Source: Banduia mediterranea (GTDB taxonomy: Bacteria > Pseudomonadota > Gammaproteobacteria > Nevskiales > Nevskiaceae). From it: a DNA stretch of 36,497 nt. A program made the position numbers and the translations under genes. Within the stretch, counting starts at the first letter, position 1. Every line of letters begins with the position of its first letter. The notes beneath the pieces are model-generated. The model did no database searches. It was not told where the DNA came from and was given only the letters and a program-made list of their open reading frames with translations. Location of the stretch: positions 1-36,497 of the forward strand of contig NZ_JAVRIC010000032.1 in assembly GCF_031846245.1 (NCBI RefSeq), read 5' to 3'. This document shows, in pieces, positions 8,601 to 16,976 of the stretch.

Positions 8601-8991
8601 GCAATTGTGTCGCCAGTTGGGCGTTGAAGCTGTCGATGGTGGTGGCGCGCAGGCGGGCCGGCGCGTCCAGCAGATGCCAGCCGCGCGCACGATCGTGCGC
8701 CAGCAGACGCGTGGCGGCGGCATGCGATTCGGCGCCATGGGCGTCGCCGGGCGCCGGACCGTGGAGTGCCGCGCGCAAGGCCTCCAGCACGCGATTGCGG
8801 ATTTCGGCGGCGGCCTTGTTGGTGAAGGTGATCGCGACGACCTGCTCGGGTTCCTCGACGGTCGCCAGCGCGCGCAGCATGCGCTGCACCAGCAGGCCGG
8901 TCTTGCCGGAGCCGGCCGGCGCCATCGCCAGGATGTGATGCTCCAGATCCAGCGCCTCGGCGCGCGCGGCGGCGTCGGGCAGGGGGCTCAT
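5617..8991 (-). CDS. AddA-like UvrD-family helicase with PD-(D/E)XK nuclease domain
   Basis: A 1124-residue superfamily 1A helicase fused to a RecB-type nuclease, i.e. the AddA/RecB-like subunit of a double-strand-break resection enzyme. Visible helicase motifs are Walker A APAGSGKT (Lys30), FTNKAAAEI, VDEMQDTS (Asp415, Glu416), GDPQQSIYAFRKA, LSANFRS, VMTVHKAKGLEFD and LLYVAVTRAK. The C-terminal nuclease shows Asp1048 (VIDRCF), Asp1062 and Lys1064 (IIDYKAA), then the QMAVY motif. Its ATG overlaps the stop of the AddB-like gene as ATGA, showing a two-gene operon with stoichiometric translation. The role is DNA end processing for recombination. It is a RecB/AddA relative rather than canonical recB, as no recC is beside it. 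Confidence 0.92.
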   Translation of the reverse strand: MSPLPDAAARAEALDLEHHILAMAPAGSGKTGLLVQRMLRALATVEEPEQVVAITFTNKAAAEIRNRVLEALRAALHGPAPGDAHGAESHAAATRLLAHDRARGWHLLDAPARLRATTIDSFNAQLATQLPLSSGLGGPVRIADDAWPLYAEAVTRLFAELEDRDLAAEDHDALQVLLRLADNRIDRLLPRLADMLARREQWLPRLLRASDEAWESAESELLHLMIEHSLHELQNLLGDATCTELVLIAHEAARQHELFAWATDIEAWPDASADALPQWRQLIGLLLTNSDGLRKKGGISIRSGFIKGQAYTARMKDLCEAWDGDGRLEAACVAVRKLPDADYPESLRELKRALLRVMRRLAAHLRIVFGERGETDFQQIAQSALAALRPPGEHGAAYGEALLASDRRIRHLLVDEMQDTSEAQIALLLQLTEGWQPGDGRSLFLVGDPQQSIYAFRKAEVRLFLDLWREQRLGELPLRCLALSANFRSLPAVVDWFNAAFERIFPPQEDADIGLVPFSPSVPQRICAPGGVEILGFAREQEDAAAMRVAADAAQLIQGGSVAVLGRTRGVLAPVIRALRVRGLSPACQDIDALAALPAVRDYVATARALWHPADRLSWTQLLRAPFVGLSWADLLVLSRAQRERPWPERLRERADDAALSEEGRARVARLLAALKACARDAALRTHLADRTEALWQALGGPGCIDRDELDDLRATQRLLRQHSRGGAIADLEALQRGLDQLYASPRAGQIQVMTVHKAKGLEFDHVLLVGTHKGPRNEDKPLWHLRALRGAELLVPQPPQTLAEDDPAHRLYDWVHEQHVAERRAETLRLLYVAVTRAKCSLRLYACADTDDAGLPKFAAHSFARLLEPVIAPQWSAFTQTADSEAAADRDASVPRAPRLPLNYRFEPDLSGLYRPVETRTLKPSEAVLDAQDNKLEWRAEDIAPGDIYAQLVGTLYHETLEKIAKDGLAAWSDRGASRRDSLAAGLRRMGLPAPQVAAAVSRVLELVARTLDSERGRWILDAKPWARNEYHLAAYLDDRWVSAVIDRCFEDADGTLWIIDYKAAARPVEASLLDAYVAQAGQRYASQMAVYVRLLGGLMPGRTIRAALYFAETAQLLEAGAA

Positions 8992-11618
8992 TCGGCGTCG
9001 TCCAGATCACGTCCGGCCAGCGTCAGCAGCTCGGCGTAGTTGGAGCGCGCATTCACATCGGGACGCAGCACCGCCTCGCCCGCGAGAAAGCCGCGCGCCG
9101 CCTGTTCCAGACCAGCGCGCCACAGCGACAGCAGTTCGTCCCAGTCATGCTTGATGCTGCCGGTATCGGCCTCGATCAGGCGTTCGCGCCAGTTGGTCAG
9201 GGCCGACAGCGCCGGATGGCCGTCCTTGAGATGCGCGAAGCAGATCGCGTCCACGCGCGGCACGCCGGTGGCCGCGCCGACCGCGTGGCTGGCATACAGC
9301 GGCAATTGTGGCTCGCTCATGCGATCCACGTTCCAGCCGCGCGGGTCGGCCTCGCGGCCGGTCTTGTAGTCCAGCACCATCCAGCGTTCGCCGTCGGGTG
9401 TGCTGATACGGTCGATGCGGTCGATGCGCAGCCGCAGCGGCAAACCGCCAACCGTCGTTTCGACCGGCGACTCCAGGCGCTCGACGTGAAACGCATCGAC
9501 ACGGCGACGTTCGTGGGCCAGCCATTGCGCGACCACGTCGGCGATGCGTTCGCGTTCCAGCGAGACCTGCACCGCGCCGTAGTCCGCCACCGGCATCTGC
9601 TGCACCAGCAGCCGATCCAGCGATTCGCCAACCATCGCGCCCAGCGCTGCCGCGTCGCGCGCGGCAAGACCCTGGCTGTCGTGCAGTTGCGACCAGACGC
9701 TTTCGAGCACGCCGTGCACTACATTACCCTGCGTGCGTGGATCGAGTCCGCGGCGCGGCAGCTCGAGTCCGCGTACGCCCAGGCGATACAGGCAGAACGC
9801 GAAGAACGGCGATTCGAACCAGGCGCGGAACAGACCGGAATCGGCGCGCAGGCCCAGCAATTCCTCGGCCGATACCGCCGGCACCGGATCGCTGGCCGGG
9901 ATCAGCGCACGCGAACCGGCCGCGGTTTCGTGATCCAGTGCGCAGGCCAGTCGCGGTGAGGGCTCGGCCTGCCACGACGGCGCCGCGGCGAACAGCGCAG
10001 ACGGCAACAATTCGGCACCGCGTTCGTCCACTTCGGGGCAGTACAGACGCACCTCCGGCGCGCGCGTTTGCAAGGCCGCCGCCAAGGCACGCGCATGCTC
10101 CAGGGTCGGTGCCGGCGCGGCACCCGGCACGCCGGCGGCGATCTGCAGCTCCAGCGGCAGATAGGCCGAGGCCTCGGCCGGCAGCGGAATCGCGGTGGCG
10201 TCGAGGTCGGCGACGTGGAGCACGTCGCAGGGCAGGCTCGCGGCCTCGTCGAGCCGCATCAGCAGAATCGGTTGCAGGTGATCGGCGCGGACTTCGAAGC
10301 GCGTCGCGCGCGCCAGCTCGCGCAACCAAAGCAGGGCTTCCCCGGCATTGACGCGGCCAAGCTGGCCGTCCATCGCCGAGAATCGGGCGAGCAGGCGCGG
10401 CCATTCGCGCAGGGTCTGGAACGAAGCGGAATCCAGTGCCATCGAACCGGGCCAGCCGAGTGTCTCCAGTCTGGCGTCGTAGTGTGTGGCCCAGTCGCTG
10501 GGCAGGGCGCGCGCGCTGGCCGATCGGATCGTGTTCGCCAGCGTCTCGAAGCGTTCACGCATCGGCGGCGCCAGCACTTCGAGCAAGCGCGGCATGCGGA
10601 TCTGCGGCCAGCCGCGATCGCGCAGACGCTCGTCGCTGCGCGCCAGGGACAGTCGTTCGGCGTCCGTCCAGATCGCGGACGACAGCAGCAGACGGCTGAT
10701 CGAGGCCGGCGCATTGCCCTGAAGACGCAGTTCGCAGACCGCCAGCGCCGCGTCGATGTAGGGCTGGTCGACCAGGGGGCGACCGCTGTCCCAGCGCCAT
10801 GGGCAGGGGCGTGGCCCTTCGCTGGCCTGTTCCAGCCACGGCGCCAGGATCGGCCGGAAACTCGATTCAAGCAGTTCTCGGCGGCCGTCCGGGTCCGGCA
10901 ATGCGACCACGATGCGGGGCGGTGCCTGGGTTTGCCCGACGCTCGGGGCGAGCTGCGCGCGGATCGCCAGGGCGATGTTGCGGAATTGTGTTTCGGCGTC
11001 GGCCGGTCGCTGCGCGAGCAGCTGGCTGGGTGGCGTGTCCGGCGTCGCCCAGTCGATGTCACTGCCTGCCGCACGCAGGCTGTCCAGCAGCGCCTGTTCG
11101 TTGGGTGCAGGTGCGTTGACGAATCCCGCCAGCCGGATTCTCGCGGGCACCGATTCCACGCCGCTGTCGATGCGCCGTGCCAGTGCTTCCGGCAGTTGTG
11201 CGCCGCTGAGCCAGTGTTCGCGCCGCATGCGTGCGTGTACGCGCTGTCGCCAGCGCAGAAACGCGGCGTGATCCTCGCGCAGGCTGCCGGAATGGCCGGT
11301 GCCTGCGGGCTCCAGACGCATGCGATAGCGGATCGCGAGCTGATCGGCACGCCGCGCCTCGCGTGCCGCCGACAGGGGAGCCAGCAATGCCGCGCCGGCC
11401 TCGTCCGCGCTGATTGCATCGCGCCACAAGGCGAGTTCCTGACTGGCGTGCAACAGTTGTTCCTGGGGCCAGCCGGCGGCCCAGGTGGTCTGTGTCCACT
11501 GGCGCAGGCTGAAGATCGCGGGGGCCTCCCAGACGGAGCTGCCGCTGGCGCGCCGTGCAATGGAATCGTCTTCGCGCAGGGCTCTGGCGAGGCGATCGCT
11601 GGCTGTGAGGGTCAACAA
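8988..11618 (-). CDS. AddB-like PD-(D/E)XK nuclease subunit (probable DNA repair protein)
   Basis: An 876-residue protein resembling the proteobacterial AddB-like 'probable DNA repair protein' family paired with AddA-like helicases. The long N-terminal part has no Walker A lysine motif that I can see, consistent with an inactive helicase-like scaffold. The C-terminal nuclease has VHGVLES, IDRIDRI (Asp733 or Asp736) and LDYKTGRE (Asp750, Lys752). The four-cysteine iron-sulfur arrangement of Bacillus AddB was not seen. The start is probably TTG at 11616-11618: an in-frame stop lies a short way upstream and the family-type N-terminus (LTASDRLARAL) begins here. It is the first gene of the operon, with its promoter somewhere in 11619-11782, shared with the divergent aminopeptidase. 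Confidence 0.87.
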   Translation of the reverse strand: MLTLTASDRLARALREDDSIARRASGSSVWEAPAIFSLRQWTQTTWAAGWPQEQLLHASQELALWRDAISADEAGAALLAPLSAAREARRADQLAIRYRMRLEPAGTGHSGSLREDHAAFLRWRQRVHARMRREHWLSGAQLPEALARRIDSGVESVPARIRLAGFVNAPAPNEQALLDSLRAAGSDIDWATPDTPPSQLLAQRPADAETQFRNIALAIRAQLAPSVGQTQAPPRIVVALPDPDGRRELLESSFRPILAPWLEQASEGPRPCPWRWDSGRPLVDQPYIDAALAVCELRLQGNAPASISRLLLSSAIWTDAERLSLARSDERLRDRGWPQIRMPRLLEVLAPPMRERFETLANTIRSASARALPSDWATHYDARLETLGWPGSMALDSASFQTLREWPRLLARFSAMDGQLGRVNAGEALLWLRELARATRFEVRADHLQPILLMRLDEAASLPCDVLHVADLDATAIPLPAEASAYLPLELQIAAGVPGAAPAPTLEHARALAAALQTRAPEVRLYCPEVDERGAELLPSALFAAAPSWQAEPSPRLACALDHETAAGSRALIPASDPVPAVSAEELLGLRADSGLFRAWFESPFFAFCLYRLGVRGLELPRRGLDPRTQGNVVHGVLESVWSQLHDSQGLAARDAAALGAMVGESLDRLLVQQMPVADYGAVQVSLERERIADVVAQWLAHERRRVDAFHVERLESPVETTVGGLPLRLRIDRIDRISTPDGERWMVLDYKTGREADPRGWNVDRMSEPQLPLYASHAVGAATGVPRVDAICFAHLKDGHPALSALTNWRERLIEADTGSIKHDWDELLSLWRAGLEQAARGFLAGEAVLRPDVNARSNYAELLTLAGRDLDDAE

Positions 11619-11782
11619 GGGATCCGCGAGCCGGTGGGAGAATCGTCGAGCTTACGCCGTCGCACAAAAAAATCGTACCGGCTGCGACCGGTCCGCTTGC
11701 CCAGGCATCATTAGACTCTGTCGTCGATCAATTCCCCCGGCAGGGGTCTCCCCCCGACCGCCGCATGCAACCGGATTCCTTC

Positions 11783-14419
11783 ATGCTTCGATTCGTCGTC
11801 GTGCTCACGACCATGCTTGTCAGTTTTCCGCTTCACGCCGAAGCGCCGTTTTCATTCGCCACCACACCGGGCCAGCTGCCCAAGACCGTGGTGCCCGAGC
11901 ACTACGAATTCAACATCGCGCCGGACCTCGACACGCTGACGTTCCGCGGCCATGAGAGCATCACGATCCGCGTGGTGGAGGCAACCGATCGTCTCGTGCT
12001 CAACGTCCTGGACATTGAGGTGCAGCGCGCGCAACTCGGCGGCCCGGCGCTGGGCGGCGAAAATCTCATGGCCCAGGCACGGGTGGATGCCGAGCGACAG
12101 ACGCTGAGCCTGGATTTCGACCGGACCCTTGATCCCGGGCAGTACGAACTGGAGCTGGACTATACCGGCGTGATCGGCGCGCAGGCGCAGGGGCTCTACT
12201 ACGACCGCTATCCGGCGCCGGACGGCAGCGAGAAGTTGCTGCTGGGCACGCAGATGGAGCCGACCGACGCCAGGCGGCTGCTGCCATGTTGGGACGAACC
12301 GGTGTTTCGTGCCAGCTTCGAGATGAGCGTGGATGTGCCGGAGCGCTTTTCGGCCTATTCGAACATGCCGGTCGCGAACACCGAGACTCTGGACGGAGGG
12401 CTCAAGCGCGTACAGTTCGGACGCACTCCGAAGATGCCGAGCTATCTGATCGTGCTGGTGGCTGGCGAACTTGAAGCGCTCAGCGGCGAGCGTGACGGAA
12501 TCCGGCTGTCGGTGGTCGCCACCGAAGGCAAGATGGCCAGCGCCGAGTACGCGCTGCGCATTTCCGGCGAGCTGCTGCACTACTACAACGACTACTTCGA
12601 TCACGCCTATCCGCTACCCAAGCTTGACCAGTTGGCGATGCCCGGCGGCTTTGGCGGCGCGATGGAGAACTGGGGCGGCATCGTCTATAACGAGACCGCG
12701 CTGCTGTACGACCCGGCGAAGGATTCCAATGACACCGAACAGCGCGTGTTCCGCGTGGTGGCGCACGAAATGGCGCACCAGTGGTTCGGCGATCTGGTCA
12801 CCATGGCCTGGTGGGACAACCTCTGGCTCAATGAAGGCTATGCCTCGTGGATGGAAACCAAGGCCAGCGATCACTTCAATCCCGACTGGAACGTGTGGCT
12901 GCATGCCAATGGCGATCGCGAAAAGGCCATGAGTCAGGACGCGCGCGTGACCACGCATCCGATCCAGCAGACCGTGGAGAACGAAAGCCAGGCCAGTGAC
13001 GCCTTCGACGACATCACGTATCTCAAGGGTCAATCGTTCATCCGCATGCTGGAAACCTATCTCGGCGAAGACAGCTTCCGCAGCGGTATTCGCGACTACG
13101 TGGATCGCCACGCCTACGCCAACACCACCACCGAAGATCTGTGGACCGCGCTGGAAGCCGCGTCCGGCAAGCCGGTGCGCAAGATCGCCAGTGACTGGAC
13201 GCTGCAGCCAGGATTTCCGCTGCTCACCGTGGCGGCGCGCTGCGTGGACGGCCGCCGCATCGTGAGCCTGAACCAGAACCACTACAGTGTGGACGGACAT
13301 GCCGATTCGGGCCGCCTGTGGAATATCCCGGTCGAACTGGGAACGCGCGACGGTGATTCGGAATACGTGCTGCTCGATCAACGCGAGAAGAACTTCGAGC
13401 TGGCGTCCTGCGCCGGAACCCTGGTGATGGACCCGCAGGCGGTGGGCTACTTCCGTGTTCGCTATGCGCCCGATCTGCTGAAGGCTCTGACGAGTCAGCT
13501 GCCACAGGTTCCGGCCCCGGCCCGCCTCAAGCTGATTTCGGATTCCTGGGCGCTGCTGGTCAACGATCAGCTCGAACTGGAACAGTATCTACCCATCATC
13601 GACGCGCTGGGTGACGAGCAGCAAACCGCAGTCTGGGAAGAGTTGGTGGACAATTTCGCCAAGTTGGACGAGGCGGCCGAAGGCGCGTCGGTGCAGACTG
13701 CGCTGCGCCGCGCGATGGTGGCCCGGCTGCGGCCCAGGTTCGGCGTCCTGGGCTGGACCGTGCGGGACAGCGACCCGGTCGAAACCAGAAAGCTTCGCGC
13801 CAAGCTGATCGGTGCATTGGCCGCGTTCGGCGACCAAGCCGTCATCGACGAAGCACAGTCCCGATTCCAGGCGTTCCTGGATCGGCCGGAGGCGCTGGAT
13901 CCGTCCTTGCGCCGGACCGTCGTCCGGATCGCCGGCAAGCACGCCGGTTCCAGGACCTACGAGATACTGCTTCAGCGCGCCAGGTCCGCAATGACCACCG
14001 AGGAGAAGAATCTGTATGTCGGTGCGCTGGCCGGGGCCGAAAGTCCCGAGCTGGCCGAGCGGACGCTGGCGCTGTCGTTGTCCGACGAGTTTTCACCGCT
14101 GATCGCGCTGCGTATTCCGTTCCAGGTGGCCGACGGGCACACCGACTTGAGCTGGACGTACGTCACCGAGCATGCCGACGACTACCTTGCGCGTTTGGCC
14201 ACGTTCCAGCGTAACGGCTTCTTCGGCCATGTCGCCGCCGCCTCATCGGATTCTGCCCGTGCCGACGAAATGGAGGCCTTCGTCAAGCAACGCCTGCCGG
14301 CCGAGGCCTACGATGCCTCGCACGAAGCCGCCGAATTGATCCGTTTCCATGCGCGGCGGCGCGAATTGTTGCTGCCACAGATCCAGGCGTTGTGGGGCGC
14401 GGCCGACCCGAAGCGGTAA
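11783..14419 (+). CDS. Secreted M1-family (PepN/ERAP-like) metallo-aminopeptidase
   Basis: An 878-residue zinc aminopeptidase of family M1 that removes N-terminal residues from peptides. The exopeptidase motif GAMEN is at 292-296 and the zinc site HEMAH at 328-332, followed 18 residues later by the third ligand Glu351 (NEGYASW). The ERAP1-like C-terminal helical domain fills the rest. A signal peptide (LTTMLVSFPLHA then EAPF) indicates periplasmic or secreted location, unlike cytoplasmic PepN. An in-frame ATG at 11765 would add six residues including an Asp; the later start gives a more typical signal sequence. The gene diverges from the addAB-like operon. Confidence 0.92.
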   Translation: MLRFVVVLTTMLVSFPLHAEAPFSFATTPGQLPKTVVPEHYEFNIAPDLDTLTFRGHESITIRVVEATDRLVLNVLDIEVQRAQLGGPALGGENLMAQARVDAERQTLSLDFDRTLDPGQYELELDYTGVIGAQAQGLYYDRYPAPDGSEKLLLGTQMEPTDARRLLPCWDEPVFRASFEMSVDVPERFSAYSNMPVANTETLDGGLKRVQFGRTPKMPSYLIVLVAGELEALSGERDGIRLSVVATEGKMASAEYALRISGELLHYYNDYFDHAYPLPKLDQLAMPGGFGGAMENWGGIVYNETALLYDPAKDSNDTEQRVFRVVAHEMAHQWFGDLVTMAWWDNLWLNEGYASWMETKASDHFNPDWNVWLHANGDREKAMSQDARVTTHPIQQTVENESQASDAFDDITYLKGQSFIRMLETYLGEDSFRSGIRDYVDRHAYANTTTEDLWTALEAASGKPVRKIASDWTLQPGFPLLTVAARCVDGRRIVSLNQNHYSVDGHADSGRLWNIPVELGTRDGDSEYVLLDQREKNFELASCAGTLVMDPQAVGYFRVRYAPDLLKALTSQLPQVPAPARLKLISDSWALLVNDQLELEQYLPIIDALGDEQQTAVWEELVDNFAKLDEAAEGASVQTALRRAMVARLRPRFGVLGWTVRDSDPVETRKLRAKLIGALAAFGDQAVIDEAQSRFQAFLDRPEALDPSLRRTVVRIAGKHAGSRTYEILLQRARSAMTTEEKNLYVGALAGAESPELAERTLALSLSDEFSPLIALRIPFQVADGHTDLSWTYVTEHADDYLARLATFQRNGFFGHVAAASSDSARADEMEAFVKQRLPAEAYDASHEAAELIRFHARRRELLLPQIQALWGAADPKR

Positions 14420-14456
14420 GCCGTGCGCCGTTGTTCCAGCACTCGTCCAGCGAGCG

Positions 14457-15000
14457 TCATCCTCCTCTCCCGCAAGCGGGCTGATGCGTGAAAGCGCGGT
14501 AGATGTGGGTGATGTCATCGAGGCGCTGGAGCCTGCGCCAGCCGGTCCGGGGGCCGGGTTTGCCGTCGGACTGGCGTCCGAGGAATCCTTCCGGGGCAGC
14601 GATCATGCGCAGCGCCTGGCGCAGGGTCGGCTCGGTCGAGGGAGTCGGACGCCGGTGCAGCGGACCTGCAGCTGGGCGGTGCGGGCCTGGGCGGTGGCGC
14701 GGCGCGGCACACTCAGCGCCAGCACGCCAGCCACGGGCTGAGCCTGCATGAAATCCCACAGGGCATCATGGTCCTGGGTCATGCGCCGGGTCCGCTCGGC
14801 GTGCACCAGGAGCCGCGCGCCATGGGGCTGGCCCTGTGCCGCGAGCAGCAGTTCATAAAGATCAGCTTCGCGATCGCCGACGCTGACCACGGTGCTTGCG
14901 GGGAGTTGCTGTTGCAGCCGTGTGGCGGCGGCAACGCTCACCAGCCACTTGGCGCTTTTCCTTGTCGTCCAGTGTCCGGTCGTGCCGCTCAGCCCTCCGG
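14457..15000 (-). pseudogene. Degraded IS4-family transposase with internal deletion and frameshift
   Basis: Two pieces of one Tn5-like transposase lie in different minus-strand frames. The upstream piece (about 15000 to 14665) has SAKWLVSVAAAT and VGDREADLYELL, the segment with the second catalytic Asp, then LLVHAERTRR. The downstream piece (about 14655 to 14457) has the C-terminal LRQALRMIAAPEGFLGRQ and RLQRLDDITHIYR. The region between them in intact relatives, with the catalytic Glu (YREK), is missing, and the N-terminus is unrecognisable. It cannot encode an active transposase. Its tail differs from that of the copy at 1-513, so the two derive from different IS4 members. Confidence 0.8.
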
Positions 15001-15082
15001 GACGGGGCTCATGGGAGGACGACTATTTCCAGAGGGCGCAACAGGGCCGCACTCGGCGGCGATGCGAGCGTATGAACCCCAC

Positions 15083-16342
15083 TCAAGTGCTCAGAAGTTT
15101 CCAGACCTGATCCAGGCACAGCACCAAGAAGATCAGGGCGCAGACGCCCATTCCGAGATTGCCCTTGAGCCCATTTCGCCAGGGCGCGGCGATGCGTTTG
15201 CTGTTGAGCAGCCACAACAGGGTGATCGCCAGAAACGGCATGAACAGCGCGCCGAGCACACCGTAGCCGATGATCAGCACGAAGGGCCGGTCCAGAAACA
15301 GCAGGCTCATCGGCGGAAAGCTCAGCCACAGAATGTAGCCGCGATAGTAGCGACCGCCTGCACGCGTATCCGGATGATTGTCCGGCAGGCGTCTGAGCCG
15401 GCCGGCGAAGTCGGCGAACATCAGCGAAACCCCGTTCCATACGCCGATCAGCGACGAAAACGAGGAAGCCCAGAAGCCGAGCAGGAAAACCACGGCCATG
15501 AGGCGGCCGTAGCGCTGTCCGAGCACATCGGCAAGATCGACCAGACCGCGCGCACCGCCGGCGAGGGCGATGTTCGCCGAATACAGCAGTTCGGCTCCGA
15601 CCACCAGCATTGCGGCGACAAACAGGCCCGTCATCAGATAGGCCACGGTATTGTCGAGGCGCATCACGCGAATCCAGGCCGGACCTTGCCAGTGTTTCTC
15701 GCGAATCCAGTAGCCGTAGGCGGCGAGGGTGATGGTGCCGCCGACGCCGCCGGCCAAGCCGAGGGCGTAGAACAGGCCGCCCTCCCGCGGTACCGACGGC
15801 ACCAGCCCGGCGGCGATCTGTCCGAGATTGGGCAGCGTCACGGCGGCGGCGCCGACGACCGTGACGAACATGACCCCGACCAGCACCGCCACCACCTTTT
15901 CGAACAAGGCATAGCGCCCGAACCACACCAGCAGGCCGCCGAGCAGGCCATTGCCGATCGCCCAGGTCTTGAGGCCGATGGCCGGAAACAGCGCGGCCAG
16001 CGGCAATCCGGACGAAGTCATCGCGGCCGCGCCATAGACGAAACCCCAGATCAGGATGTACGGCGCGAAATAAGCGCTGGTCCAGCGCCCGAGGCCGTGC
16101 CAGCCCTGGAACAGGGTCTGACCGGTCGCCAGCGTCCAGCGCCCGGCACCTTCCACCAGAACGATCTTGAGCAGGCAGCCGACCACCGCCGCCCATAGCA
16201 GTGCATAGCCGAAGCGCGAGCCGGCCACCAGTGCGGCGACGAGATCGCCGGCCCCGACGCCGGTGGCCGCCGCGACCAGGCCCGGGCCGACGAGACGCCA
16301 GCGCGGCGCAGGTCCATCGGCTGAAGTTTGTGATTTATCCAT
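15083..16342 (-). CDS. Divergent Nramp-like membrane transporter
   Basis: A 419-residue protein with about 11 hydrophobic segments and the overall pattern of the Nramp (MntH/COG1914) family. The first helix begins GPGLVAAATGVGAGD and continues SRFGYALLW, which aligns with Nramp helix 1-2, but the metal-binding DPGN is replaced by GAGD. The helix-6 MPH motif is also missing; that area reads GGTITLAAYG. Canonical Mn/Fe binding residues are therefore lost, as in some Nramp-related clades with other substrates. The start was set at MDKSQTS (16342), where transporter-like sequence begins; the open frame upstream is a shadow of the ABC remnant genes. It lies 8 bases after the permease remnant, as though in one unit. 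Confidence 0.82.
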   Translation of the reverse strand: MDKSQTSADGPAPRWRLVGPGLVAAATGVGAGDLVAALVAGSRFGYALLWAAVVGCLLKIVLVEGAGRWTLATGQTLFQGWHGLGRWTSAYFAPYILIWGFVYGAAAMTSSGLPLAALFPAIGLKTWAIGNGLLGGLLVWFGRYALFEKVVAVLVGVMFVTVVGAAAVTLPNLGQIAAGLVPSVPREGGLFYALGLAGGVGGTITLAAYGYWIREKHWQGPAWIRVMRLDNTVAYLMTGLFVAAMLVVGAELLYSANIALAGGARGLVDLADVLGQRYGRLMAVVFLLGFWASSFSSLIGVWNGVSLMFADFAGRLRRLPDNHPDTRAGGRYYRGYILWLSFPPMSLLFLDRPFVLIIGYGVLGALFMPFLAITLLWLLNSKRIAAPWRNGLKGNLGMGVCALIFLVLCLDQVWKLLST

Positions 16343-16350
16343 GGGCGGGC

Positions 16351-16677
16351 CTATCGCTTGCGTCGGTACAGCCACATCGTCAGCGGTGCACAGACCGTGG
16401 CGATCACGGCCGGAGCGAACACCGCCCAGCCGAGTTGGGCGAGCGTTACCTTGCCATTCATCAGCCCGCGTATGGCCGTGACCAGCAGCGCCACCGGATT
16501 GATCCTGACGAAGCCCTGCAGCCATGCCGGCATCGTCGCGGGATCGACGTAGATGTTGGAGGCGAAGCTCAGGGTGTTGGCCAGCGCACCGCGGGGTCGG
16601 ATGTGCGCCGGTGTATCGAGCACGGCGCGCAGTGCGTCGTCTTCGGCGGAACCGATCCGGTGGCCGTCGGCGCTCAT
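16351..16677 (-). pseudogene. Remnant of a DrrB-like ABC-2 permease
   Basis: A 108-residue open frame that matches only the end of drug-export ABC-2 permeases: LSFASNIYVDPATMPAWLQ, FVRINPVALLVTAIRGL and a final basic WLYRRKR. Intact relatives are around 250 residues with six membrane helices; here perhaps two remain, preceded by about 30 residues that look like the original N-terminus. It overlaps the ATPase remnant as ATGA, so operon coupling survives although the protein cannot form a normal permease. Most likely a pseudogene made by an in-frame internal deletion. Confidence 0.75.
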
Positions 16678-16976
16678 GCCGGTTCACTCACGTCGTTGTC
16701 TTCGGCGGTCGCCGGCTGGCCGGTCAGCGCGAAGAACACTTCGTCCAGGCTCGGTTGGCCGAGCGAGAACCCGGAGGCTTCGATATTGGCCGCCGCGAGA
16801 CGGATCAGCAATGGCGTCGCCTGCATGCGTACGGCGGTGGTCCTGCCTGCGCCGTTGGCGCCGAGTACGCCGTAGCTGCTGCCGCGCTGCACTTGCAGGG
16901 CGATGCCGTCCACGGCACGCGTGGATCCGAAATGCTTGAGCAGGCCCTGCGTTTCGATGGCGGCGTCGGTTGGCAC
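16674..16976 (-). pseudogene. Remnant of a DrrA-like ABC transporter ATPase
   Basis: A 100-residue frame containing the N-terminus of a daunorubicin-resistance-type ATPase (TQGLLKHFGSTRAVDGI) with a Walker A changed to GANGAGRTT (Lys replaced by Arg). About nine residues later it jumps to the family's C-terminal end (GQPSLDEVFFALTG). The Q-loop, LSGGQ-type signature, Walker B and H-loop are all absent, a loss of roughly 200 residues that nonetheless kept the frame. The start is GTG at 16974-16976. It cannot hydrolyse ATP in the normal way. The paired permease is reduced in the same style. Confidence 0.78.

Noticed and set aside
6115-9039. Very long plus-strand open frame (974 codons)
   Set aside because: It lies wholly antisense to the AddA-like gene with all helicase motifs; long antisense frames are expected in GC-rich DNA and it shows no domain.
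10068-11714. 548-codon plus-strand open frame
   Set aside because: Antisense to the AddB-like gene, composition dominated by Arg, Gln and Gly, no recognisable motif.
14469-14480. CCCGC/GCGGG hairpin after the aminopeptidase gene as a terminator
   Set aside because: The loop would be only two bases and no U-tract follows.
14768-16198. 476-codon plus-strand open frame
   Set aside because: Antisense to the Nramp-like gene and the transposase remnant; low-complexity His/Gln/Glu content with no domain.
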